Shown here one piece after another: positions 55,881 through 64,000 of a DNA stretch of 64,000 bases. The stretch spans positions 124,001-188,000 of the forward strand of contig KV423942.1 in assembly GCA_001632435.1 (NCBI GenBank), in the 5' to 3' direction. Source of the DNA: Calocera cornea HHB12733 (lineage: Eukaryota; Basidiomycota; Dacrymycetes; Dacrymycetales; Dacrymycetaceae). The position numbers and the translations under genes are program-made. The notes beneath the pieces were generated by a model. That model searched no databases. It saw nothing but the letters and a program-made list of their open reading frames with translations, and had not been told where the DNA came from. How positions within the stretch are numbered: the first letter of the stretch is position 1; each line of letters begins with the position of its first letter.

Positions 55881-57989
55881 CTATGTGAGCGCTGTGGGAG
55901 ACGTTAGTTTCTCCTTCCGGAACGGAGCTGCGGAAGAACGCACAGTACTTGGGCCCTCCGCCCCCTTCCGGGACTGTCCAATTAATATCCTGCGTCGGCA
56001 CCTATCCCGCAGGTCAGGCATTCCCATCCCAATCCATTCCCTCCGGGGCGCCGCAAACGCCGAGAGCACGCACCTTGATATCGCACAGCTTGCAATGGAT
56101 GCAGTTCTGCGAGTTGATCACGAGCTTCTTGCCGCCCCACCCGACCTCCTCGACGTTCTCCCCCTCCCTCTCGCGGGCGGGCGCCGCGTCCTGCTCGACG
56201 TACTCGTACACGGATGCCGGGCAGGCCCGTCCAAGCAGACCCGCGTACTCCTCGACGTTCTCCCGCACGTGCTGCTTGCGCGCGTCCACGCCGGCGTTGA
56301 GCCGCAGGTGCACGGGCTGGTCCTCCGCGTGGTTCGTCCCCGTCAGGGAGACGGAGGTGAGGATGTCGAACGAGAGGGGCGGCTGCGGCGGGGGGTAGTC
56401 GATGGGCTTGCAGTCGCTGAGGGGGCGTCAGTACTGCCCATAGGCCGACAGCGCAGCGCACTCACCGAGCTTTCTTGGTGTGCTCCGCATCACCCACCGT
56501 CGTATGCAGCGTCCACGGCGTGCGGCCCTTAGTGATGAGCGAGTCCACGCCGGAGTACATGAGGCCTCCCCAGAAGCCAAACTTTGCAAAGCTCGGCCTC
56601 AGGTTCCTGACCTCCCTGAGCTCGCTCCACACCCAGCTCTGCCTGATCTTCTCCTCATACGCGCTCATGTCCGCCGCCTGGCCCTGCTGGACCTCCTCCC
56701 CGAGCGCATCGTACGCCGCTTCCGCCGCGAGCATGCCCGACTTCATCGCGTTGTGGGTGCCCTTGATCTTGGGCACGTTCAGGAAGCCCGCGGAGCAGCC
56801 GATGAGCGCCCCGCCGGGGAAGTGCAGCTTCGGGATGGACTGGAAGCCGCCTTCGTTGAGCGTGCGCGCGCCGTAGGCGAGGCACTCGCCGCCTTCAAGC
56901 AGCGACTTGAAGTACGGGTGGTGCTTCATTCTCTGCGCTTCCGGTCAGGCACACTCCGCCAACCGAGGCACCACACGCACCTGGAACTCCTTATACGGGC
57001 TGACATACGGATTGGGATAATCCAGGCCAATGACGAGCCCGACGCTGACCATCCCATCCGCCATATGGTACAGCCAGCTCCCGCCGTACATGTCCGTGGT
57101 GAGCGGCCAGCCCATCGTGTGCACCGTCTTGCCCGCCTCGTACACCTCTGGCCGCACGCGCCACACCTCCTTGACGCCGATGCCATACGTCTGCGGGTCC
57201 CTGCCGTCGCGCAGGCGGAACTTGTTCTGCAGGACCTTGGAGAGGCTTCCGTGCGCGCCCTCGGCGACCAGCGTGACCTTGGCCCGGAACTCCATGCCGG
57301 GCTCGAAGCTGTCCTTCATCCTGAACTTGCGGTCCAGCCCGACCTCGTTCGTCACCACGCCCAGCACGCCCGTCCCATCATCGGTGTACACCGCGCCGGC
57401 GCCGGCGAAGCCTGGGTAGATCTCGACGCCCTCAGCCTCGGCGACGCCGCCGAGCCAGGCGGTGAACTGGGAGAGGGAGACGACGTAGTTGCCGGTGTTG
57501 TTCATCTGCGGCGGGTGCGGCATGGGGTACGAGCCGGTGGCCGTCAGCCAGCGCATGGTGGACGACGTGGCGGGCTGGGTGAGCGGGTGGCCCTCCATCG
57601 TCTTCCAGTCGGGGAGGAGCTCGTCCAGCGCGCGGGGCTCAATCACCGCCCCGGAGAGGATGTGTGCGCCTGTGGCCCCATAAGCCCGGAGCACCCGACC
57701 GCAGAGGCGCATACATGTACTGACCGACTTCGGACCCCTTCTCGAGGACGACGACGCGGACGTCCCTCCCCCGCTCCTTCTCGAGCTGCTTCAGCCTGAT
57801 CGCGGCGCTGAGCCCCGCCGGGCCGGCCCCGACGATGCAGACGTCGACGTCGTCCGAGGCGCGCTCCACGTTGGCAGGGTCGAACGTGTCCCTGTCCTCT
57901 GCCCTGCGGCGGGGGGTGAGGTGCAGGGCGCGGCGGGAGGAGCTGGCTGCGGGCAGTCGCAGTTGCCGCGGGAGCACTCTGCGGAGCAT
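55881..57989 (-). CDS. Electron transfer flavoprotein-ubiquinone oxidoreductase
   Basis: This inner-membrane FAD/4Fe-4S enzyme passes electrons from ETF to ubiquinone during fatty-acid and amino-acid oxidation. The start at 57989 gives an Arg-rich mitochondrial presequence (MLRRVLPRQLRLPAASSSRRALHL). The dinucleotide-binding motif is VDVCIVGAGPAGLSAA. GAHILSGAVIEPRALDELLPDW, the FAD segment GCSAGFLNVPKIKGTHNAMKSG and the Fe-S cluster motif NCIHCKLCDIK identify the family. The last two introns are long and 52 nt; using the final one (CTAAC branch) gives PKYSLT at the C-terminus, close to the family's usual ending. If that intron is not spliced, the protein would instead gain about 35 residues, with stop at 55831. 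Expected length is about 640-650 aa. Confidence 0.93.
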
Positions 57990-58350
57990 GGTGGGGCACG
58001 GTGTTGGGGGGGGGAGTACTAGTGGGCAGCGCACGTCGCTTAAAGCAGTCTAGTTGTGGCTCCCAAGCGCACGGGGCGAGTGATCGAGCGCGCGCCGGCT
58101 ATGATCGACGGTGACGAAATGGGCCCGCACGATTGGCTTCTGCCGCACCCCCGGGCCCGGCGCCCTCAGTGACCCGCTCACGCGCCCGGCTCCGGCGGGC
58201 ACACGGCGCACCTCGGTCCGCGCGTCGCGAGGCCACCCGCGGGGAACGTGATTGCACCGTGCACGTCGGCCGGTGGCCCGGGGGATAGTGACGAACAAGT
58301 GTACTAATGACTTTGGGAGGCAAGTATCTACGGAGGGGTACAGGGAGGCG
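57990..58350. promoter_or_regulatory. Upstream region of the ETF-QO gene
   Basis: The stretch is very GC-rich and has no clear ORF with similarity. It lies between the ETF-QO start and the 3' end of the small minus-strand transcript unit. Confidence 0.4.
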
Positions 58351-58850
58351 AGTTTTTATTCAACATTCACGCAGACAAGGGGGACGGAGAAGGCGGAAAG
58401 CAGTGCGTAAGAGAGGGTCAGCACGAGAAGAGACAGCCGGAGAAGCCATTCCTCTCCACGCCCGTGACCGGCACCGGGTATCTCTTCGGCTACAGCAGTA
58501 CGCGGCCTTCAGTTCAGCTACAAGAACCTGCACGGGCGGTCAGCAGAGGGACGTACGACGAGCCGCACACACCCGTACATGCTGCGGTAGCGCGGGTCCT
58601 CGGGGAAGAAGTCGCGGTCGTCGAAGAACGAGAAGCGCATCGTGACAGTGCAGTCAGTGGCTTGGCTGTCTATACCATCTCTGAGTCAGCACCCAGCACG
58701 GACTTTGGGCGAGAGGGAGGAGGGGCGTACTGTACGGAGTTTGGCTGTTGTAGGGGACTGAGGCGAGCGAGCTGGGCTGGAGCGGGAGCTGGAGTACTTG
58801 GTCGGATACCTCTGCCCCCTCAGAAACCCACATGTATATATGCCTTGCCC
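58350..58850 (-). CDS. Possible very small gene (25-50 aa), function unknown
   Basis: A TATA-like GCATATATACAT lies at 58832-58845 on the minus strand, followed by a CT-rich leader and an ATG at 58640. The frame reads MRFSFFDDRDFFPEDPRYRSMYG, then reaches a plausible 45-nt intron (CTGAC branch) leading to a stop after two more residues, or a 55-nt intron leading to a longer basic tail. AATAAA occurs on the minus strand at about 58355. The order TATA, leader, ATG, intron and polyadenylation signal is what a real gene would show. I do not recognise the peptide and it may be noise. Confidence 0.35.
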
Positions 58851-58899
58851 CCCGCCGCCCCGTCCTGGGCCCAGCAAGCCAGCACCTCGTACTCCCTCA

Positions 58900-59690
58900 A
58901 GCTGTGACCTCGCTCCCTCGCTCCTCCCGCACCGCGGCCAGCTGCTTGATCTCCCGAGGGGCTGATGCTGGATGCCGGATGCTGGATGCTGGGCGCGTAC
59001 GTGTCGGGCAGTAGAGCGCGGGGTTGAAGGCGGGACGGCTGATGCACGCGCGAGTCGCCCGCGCCGGGGTGGGCGGTCAGCGACCGTGCGCTTGATCACA
59101 TCTAGGTGACCGTGGAAGGCTCGCCGAGCAAGCACAGCTGGTGTGACTGATGTTTGATAGATGATCGGCAGAGCCGCCCTCGGCCCGAGGAATGATCGGC
59201 CCGCAGCGCATCTCTGCGCGCAGCGGGCTTTGATGAGCAGAGGACGCGGGGCCGAGGTGGCTTTAGTTCCTCCTACTGTAGCAGGCTGTACGGTCTGGGA
59301 CAAGTTCGGAACGCTCTGCAGCTTTAGGATCAGGATGCGCGCGGCGCGTCCCTCGGTCGGACGGTGGTGAATCTGGTGATTGGCGGAGTTGTCTGTCTAC
59401 GTGCTGGCTATACTGTATCGTGTCACACAGTGTCGCCTGCTAGTCGCGGCATTGGGCTGATGAGCGTCAGCTACGTAATGAGGACAACCAAGAGACGAGG
59501 ACCGGGAACAGGTGCTGTGGTGAAAGGGGCGCGCCCGGCTACTTTCAGGAGGGGCAAGAATCTCAACTTGAAGCTGCTGTCCCTGGTGCCTCCATCCATG
59601 ATAGGGCACAGTCAACAAGCGGCACAGTCCCGTCGATGTCAGGTGTCCAATTTGGCCTTGCGATATGTAGTAGCCAGATAAGAAAGAGCA
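58900..59690. other. No recognisable gene
   Basis: GC-rich sequence with overlapping frames on both strands, none with family resemblance or splice structure. A small direct repeat (GATGCTGGAT/GATGCCGGAT) lies near 58965-58990. Confidence 0.35.
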
Positions 59691-59966
59691 AGCAGATGGG
59701 CTGTATGTATCAGAATTGGTGATTGCTATCGTATACAGGTCCCGGGGCTTGGTCGTTCTGTCATCTATTATTGGGCTGCGGGAGGAGTCACCGCGCGATG
59801 GATATGGACCGCGTCTCCAGCCTCGTGGTCGGTGGGACCGGGCGGGAACGCCCATATCATTGAGGTAGACTACACGAACTAGTCCCGGTTGATCGCTATT
59901 GTGCGTCGACTATCTGGTGGTGACTGGTTTGGGCTCTCGCTGTTCTCTTCTCGAGCTTGGAGTCCG

Positions 59967-59978
59967 CGCATATAAACT
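59967..59978 (+). promoter_or_regulatory. TATA box of the first GFA gene
   Basis: GCGCATATAAACT lies about 105 bp upstream of ATG 60081. A matching GCGCATATAACT precedes the second copy, so the promoter was duplicated with the gene. Confidence 0.6.
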
Positions 59979-60080
59979 GCATCGATCAGCCGGGGCACTC
60001 ACCACTTGTGCCGCCTCGCACAACTCCTCACCGAGCTCCACCGCCCTCGCCCGGTTACTCCACCCAGTTCCCGATCACCC

Positions 60081-60616
60081 ATGTCTGCCAACCTATCTGC
60101 CGAGACGGTCGCGCTGTTCGAGCCCCTCCATGGAGAGTGCACCTGCGGGAACATCAAGTACGACATCGTCGCCCGTCCCGCGGGGCAGCCGTTCTTGTGC
60201 CATTGTCATAACTGCAAGCGGCAGACGGGGAGCATGTTCACCTCGAACTTGATCGTCTTGCGCGAGGTGATTCCTATTTGTCTGACATGCCCGCCGCGGT
60301 GTGCTAACCGCAACGGCGGCAGACACTGAAGATCACGGGCAAGTATAAGGTGTGGTCGAGCGAGGAAGACAGAAAGGCGCGCGGTGACGACGGGAAAGAG
60401 TGGGGCGGCCTCTTCTGCCCCGAGTGCGGCACCCAGATCTGCGCCTTGCCCGACAACATTCCGGACAAGGCGATCCTTCGCATCGGCACGCTCGATCCAA
60501 AGGACCTGATGCGGCTGGGGAAACCCGTGACGGAGATGTTTTGCGCGAGGAAGATCGGGTGGCCCGCAGACGTAGAAGGGGCGGCCCAGTTTGAGGAATG
60601 GCCCACGCGCGGGTGA
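60081..60616 (+). CDS. GFA-domain (CENP-V/GFA) zinc protein, copy 1
   Basis: The family resembles glutathione-dependent formaldehyde-activating enzyme; most fungal members have no proven reaction. Exons are 60081-60266 and 60323-60616 (159 aa). Zinc-binding cysteines are at GECTCGNIKY (two), CHCHNCKRQTGS and FCPECGTQICA. SMFTSNLIV and RIGTLD are conserved family positions. The 56-nt intron splits LRE/TLKITGKYK, exactly as in the second copy. The neighbouring paralogue and conserved promoter show a recent tandem duplication. Confidence 0.93.
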
Positions 60617-60849
60617 ACAGGGTTGTATAAATTGACGGATGCCAGGTTGATGGGGCACACAAGAGCGATTGTACAGTACACGCGCAGGCGACTGCTTCGA
60701 GCTTGCGGAAATAGGCCGTTCTATTTCACGACACCATCTGCAAAACAACCAATATCGATACATTTGTCGAACAAGAAGACAAGGGAACGCCGATTCTCAT
60801 CTTCTCGTAAGAATATATGGTCCAGCCTGTCGTTGCAATTGCCGTTAAC

Positions 60850-61430
60850 TTACAGGAATATATGGGGGCACTTCCGATGGGACTCCCTGCAGCTAGATTT
60901 TGGGCGGCATTGAGACGGAGGCAACTATCCAATCGGAAGCAAGTATCTAAGCGGAAGCAAATATTCAAGCGGAAGCGAAACCCAAACGGAGGCAAACAGG
61001 CAGACCGAGGCAAGTACCCTAGCGGCAGCAAATGCTGTGGCGGAGGCAAACACTTAAGCGGATGCAAACATTTAGGCGGAGGCAAACACCTCAGCGGAAA
61101 CAAATATTGAAACGGAGACAATTGTCCAAGCGGAAGCAAACCCCAAGCGGAAGCAACTCCCTTGGCGGAACCAAACAGCGAGGGGGAGGCAAATATTGCA
61201 TGTTCGGAGGCAAATACCACGGCAGCTGGAAATACCGCAGCCGAGACAAATAGCCAAGCGGAATTCAAGAAAAGCCTCACCGGGTGCAAACTGCGGTACC
61301 AGACTGAAGCAAAGAAAGCTGGGGGAAGTACAGACACCGAGCGGAAGTAAGTGGACACACGGTGCTCCCGGTCGGCCGTTTGAAGTCCTAGGAACTCCAT
61401 AATGTTGATGAGCTGAGGTCAACACACAGA
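60850..61430. mobile_element. GGAAGC-array locus F, between the two GFA genes
   Basis: At least ten adjacent units of exactly 18 bp lie at about 60953-61135 (GCGG[AC][AG]GCAAA plus 7 variable bases), with further looser units to 61350. The left edge (CTTACAGGAATATATGG at about 60848) resembles the sub-terminal CTTACAAATATACC of copies C and D. No right terminus was recognised. It separates two halves of a tandem gene duplication. Confidence 0.75.
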
Positions 61431-61777
61431 AGGAGCACTCAGAGTTAAGATGCAAAGCGGCATGGTCCTATCCGCCCCAAACGTCCAAATTCTAGCGTTA
61501 TCCAGATAGAAAGAACAGCCAGATGGATGGTATAAGGACTGGGATTACGCATACAGCACCGAGGCTCCATGAGCCTGTCGCTTCCATTATCAAGAGGAGT
61601 GATCATCCCGGATGGATATGGGCCATGACCTCCTATATTCGGGGCTCTCCGGTGGGCGTGGAGCTTGCGAATTAGCATCGGGATACGCCCATTTGATACC
61701 AGCGACCAAGCAGATGCCCCCGCTGATGGTGTTCAGCAATGACTGGTTCTGTTCTCTGATTGAGCTCCCCTCCGCGC

Positions 61778-61786
61778 ATATAACTA
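61778..61786 (+). promoter_or_regulatory. TATA-like box of the second GFA gene
   Basis: ATATAAC about 80 bp upstream of ATG 61862, at the position matching the TATA box of copy 1. Confidence 0.5.
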
Positions 61787-61861
61787 TCGCGTGCCGCATC
61801 GCACAGATGTGCAAACCCCACAACCCTCACCCGGTCCTTGACCCAGTTCTTGAGTACACCA

Positions 61862-62412
61862 ATGTCTGCCAACATACCAACCGAGGCGCCGAAGCCGTTC
61901 GAGCCGCTCCATGGCGAGTGCACCTGCGGGAACATCAAGTACGAGGTCGTCGCCCCTCCTGTGGGGAAGCCGTGCTTGTGTCACTGCAACAACTGCAAGC
62001 GGCAGACGGGGAGCATGTTCACCTCGAACGTGATCGTCTTGCGCGAGGTACCTCCTGTTTGTTTGACATGTCCATCGCGGTGTGCTTAATGCGGCGGCGG
62101 CAGACATTGAATATCACGGGCAAGTACAAGGTCTGGTCCAGAGGGGACGACGGGAAAGGGTGGAGTAGCCTCTTCTGCCCCGAATGCGGCACCCCAATCT
62201 GTTCCTTCCGCGACGACCGCCCGGACAAGGCGGTCGTGCGCATCGGGACGCTCGATTCGAGGGACCTGGTGCGTCTGGAGAAACCTGTGCTAGAGATGTT
62301 TTGCGCGAGGAAGATCGGGTGGCCGGCGGACGTGGAAGGAGCGGCGCAGTTTGAGGAATGGCCTACGCGAGACGATCTATCCCAGGTTGATGGAAGTGCA
62401 AGCATTACTTGA
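61862..62412 (+). CDS. GFA-domain (CENP-V/GFA) zinc protein, copy 2
   Basis: Exons are 61862-62047 and 62104-62412 (164 aa). The first exon has the same length (186 nt) as in copy 1 and the intron is again 56 nt. Zinc-binding cysteines are conserved (GECTCGNIKY, CHCNNCKRQTGS, FCPECGTPIC). Compared with copy 1, there is a 5-residue deletion after the VWS (EEDRKAR region) and a 10-residue longer C-terminus (DDLSQVDGSASIT). Both open frames are intact, so both copies may be functional. Confidence 0.93.
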
Positions 62413-62809
62413 GCCGAAGCGGCGATTGTCTCACGGTGGTACAAAGAGTCCGCCAGACTCAGAGTGCTCAGAAAGGACCCGCTCTGTTCCACTTTCAGTC
62501 ACACAAGAGAAGCGAAAGCAGATATTGCGTTTCCATCTCAGAAGCCTTGAACCAATTTGTCATTGTAGTTGTCGTTAAGGTTGTGTGCAAATTTAAACCC
62601 GCCCCGATGTCGACATGGATAAGGTCGCGAGATGATGGGCCCGGGCGCGTAATGCTTCCGAGCCTGCCCTGATGCGGCAGAGTCGGCGGAGCCAATTGCC
62701 GAGTTTACGACATGTCGCCGGTGGCACGCTCAGTTCAGCTCATTCAACTTCCGCGCGCTCCCTTGCTTTGTTCGCACACCTCGCGCCGCTCTCCTGCGTC
62801 ACCACGATA

Positions 62810-64000
62810 ATGAGCGACGACGCAGGAACCTCTACCTCTCAGACGGCGATCCATGGCGCGGCGATAGGAGGTGAAACCGGCCAGAATGGAGGGTTTGTGC
62901 TCCGCTTTACGCGGACAGACGCGGGGAACCCTCCGCGCCGGCCGCCCAACATTGATCCCACTCCGGTGGACGGCGTTGTCAATTATCACAAGGCAACAGA
63001 GCCTAACGATGCGAAGAGCCTCCTGTGGAGGAAAGCGGCCGGCCAGTACATTGCCGAGCAGGCTCTGGGCCGTTCTGGAGAAGGTTAGTAGTCCGCTATC
63101 TCGGGTGTTAAGTTACTAATTAGACGCGTAACTTTTGTCCAGAATCGAAGGAGTACATCATCGCGGACTTTCCAGAAGGCTACATCCTGTATAATCACTA
63201 CAAAGGGCCTGCCGGATCACCGAGATCAGATCCGTACTTATATGGTAACTCGTCATCAACAGGCGACGCGTCCCGAGTTGCTGATCACATTCTCTCCATC
63301 AGGCTCATCGAAAGTGCCCAAGTTCCGGTCGTCGAAAGAGTTTGTACCTCATGCGCTGTGGCTTTACAGAAGTGCAGAAGCAGAAGATGAGCCGTGCCAG
63401 TGCCAATACTGTTCGGGAGCTTTGAGAGACAAAACAAATGCGCGGACCAAGGCGCGCGCTAGTGGTGTCTCGCCCCTGAAGCCAGAGAAGCCCAAGTCAT
63501 CACCCGGGGGCTCGAATGCACCCGTTAAGCGCCGCGGCCGCCCAAGCAAAGCATCAGCTCTTGACGACTCACCACATCCTAACTCAAGCATGGGGCCCGA
63601 CCACTCTCCATCACCTGCCAAAAAGAGCGCGCGACCAATAGGCGGTCTTCTACGAACTGTGGAGCCCGAACGCCACAACGATCTCGCATACTGGGAGCAT
63701 CGACGATATCGCGAGAATGAGCTGGTTTGGGTACTGCTCGACCCTCCGATGCAGGGCCCGGAACCGTGGCAGCGTATAGAGCTTTGGCCCGGGCTCGTCA
63801 AACGAGTGTCCGCCAACGAGGAGATCTATCGGAAAGGTGCAGCCGTCCCGTCGACGTACAACATCATGTTTCTTGCTGCGCATCAAATCGAACAAGTCGA
63901 GGTCTCCGACATCGCCCCCTTCCTCGCATACGCTGTCCCTAATGACTTTTTCGGTTGGTTGATGTGCCAAGATCTTCCTCCCGCGTTCCGCAATGACTTG
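62810..64000 (+). CDS. Clr2-like transcriptional silencing protein, 3' end outside window
   Basis: Clr2 is part of the SHREC complex that maintains heterochromatin in fission yeast. Exons are 62810-63083, 63143-63244 and 63303 onward. The Clr2-type domain is visible as YIIADFPEGYILYNHYKGPAGSPRSDPYLYG followed after an intron by PKFRSSKEFVPHALWLYRSAEAEDEPCQCQYC. A basic AT-hook-like VKRRGRPSKAS follows near residue 165. The C-terminal half (WEHRRYRENELVWVLLDPPMQG) is cut by the window edge. Start choice: ATG 62810 is the first in frame with a leader rich in C/T. Assignment rests on the GYILY...KG...Y motif and the CxCxxC zinc-like cluster. Confidence 0.83.

Noticed and set aside
56480..57799. 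Plus-strand open frame of 439 codons
   Set aside because: It is the antisense of the GC-rich ETF-QO coding region and has no family similarity.
58686..59303. Minus-strand open frame of 205 codons
   Set aside because: GC-rich with no domain or splice signals; other frames on both strands are also open here.
60906..61360. CRISPR-like repeat/unique pattern
   Set aside because: The constant part is about 11 bp and the variable part 7 bp, far below CRISPR sizes, the repeats are degenerate and the host is a fungus.

Overview
This window looks like nuclear DNA from a filamentous basidiomycete, most likely an Agaricomycete. The genes are densely packed and broken by many introns of about 50 nt (range 47-67 where I could place them), often with a CTAAC/CTGAC branch point. 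The gene content is fungal: a CYP53-type P450, a Clr2 silencing protein, an F-box/Sec10 recyclin and chromoviral, pogo and Fot1-type transposons. About 40 kb is conserved single-copy genes and about 20 kb is nested mobile DNA. Exon models were built by hand from splice signals and protein-family conservation.

Layout. 1-500: a tRNA-Pro gene with a 17-nt intron, followed by a minisatellite. 1,518-12,050: a 162-166 bp tandem repeat split by a Ty3/gypsy chromovirus (1,847-11,821, target duplication GACTC). That element carries a Fot1-type transposon in its pol region and a Tigger/pogo-type transposon in its 5' LTR, and the latter holds a solo LTR. 12,660-14,990: an array-bearing element split by a 764-bp MITE. 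15,173-25,931: CDC20, UDP-glucose dehydrogenase, an inverted partial copy of the array element, a mitochondrial J-protein, HMG-CoA lyase and an EST1/SMG7-like gene. 26,142-30,020: a complete array element plus further array DNA and a second long-TIR MITE. 30,201-42,219: acylcarnitine carrier, exportin CSE1, proteasome beta-4, a P450, a Rab4-type GTPase and a ketopantoate reductase. 42,342-43,605: another array element. 44,044-58,640: CYP53-like P450, F-box/Sec10 protein, ribokinase, ZZ-calpain, ETF-QO and a tiny ORF. 60,081-62,412: two tandem GFA-domain genes with an array between them. 62,810-64,000: the start of a Clr2-like silencing factor.

The most unusual component is a dispersed family of arrays, present at eight loci, built from 18-bp units. 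Each unit has a constant half (GCGGAAGCAAA) and a variable 6-7 nt half. Two loci (42.3-43.6 kb and 26.1-28.1 kb) are bounded by related terminal inverted repeats, so I interpret the family as non-autonomous DNA transposons whose subterminal arrays could be transposase-binding sites. The window also holds a natural empty-site/filled-site pair that proves a precise TA-targeted MITE insertion.

The host genes do not form a pathway cluster. They cover cell-cycle control (CDC20), protein turnover (proteasome beta-4, calpain), trafficking (Rab4, F-box/Sec10, CSE1), mitochondrial catabolism (acylcarnitine carrier, ETF-QO, HMG-CoA lyase), sugar-nucleotide and cofactor metabolism (UGDH, ribokinase, ketopantoate reductase) and chromatin silencing (Clr2). 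Several neighbours share short divergent promoters.
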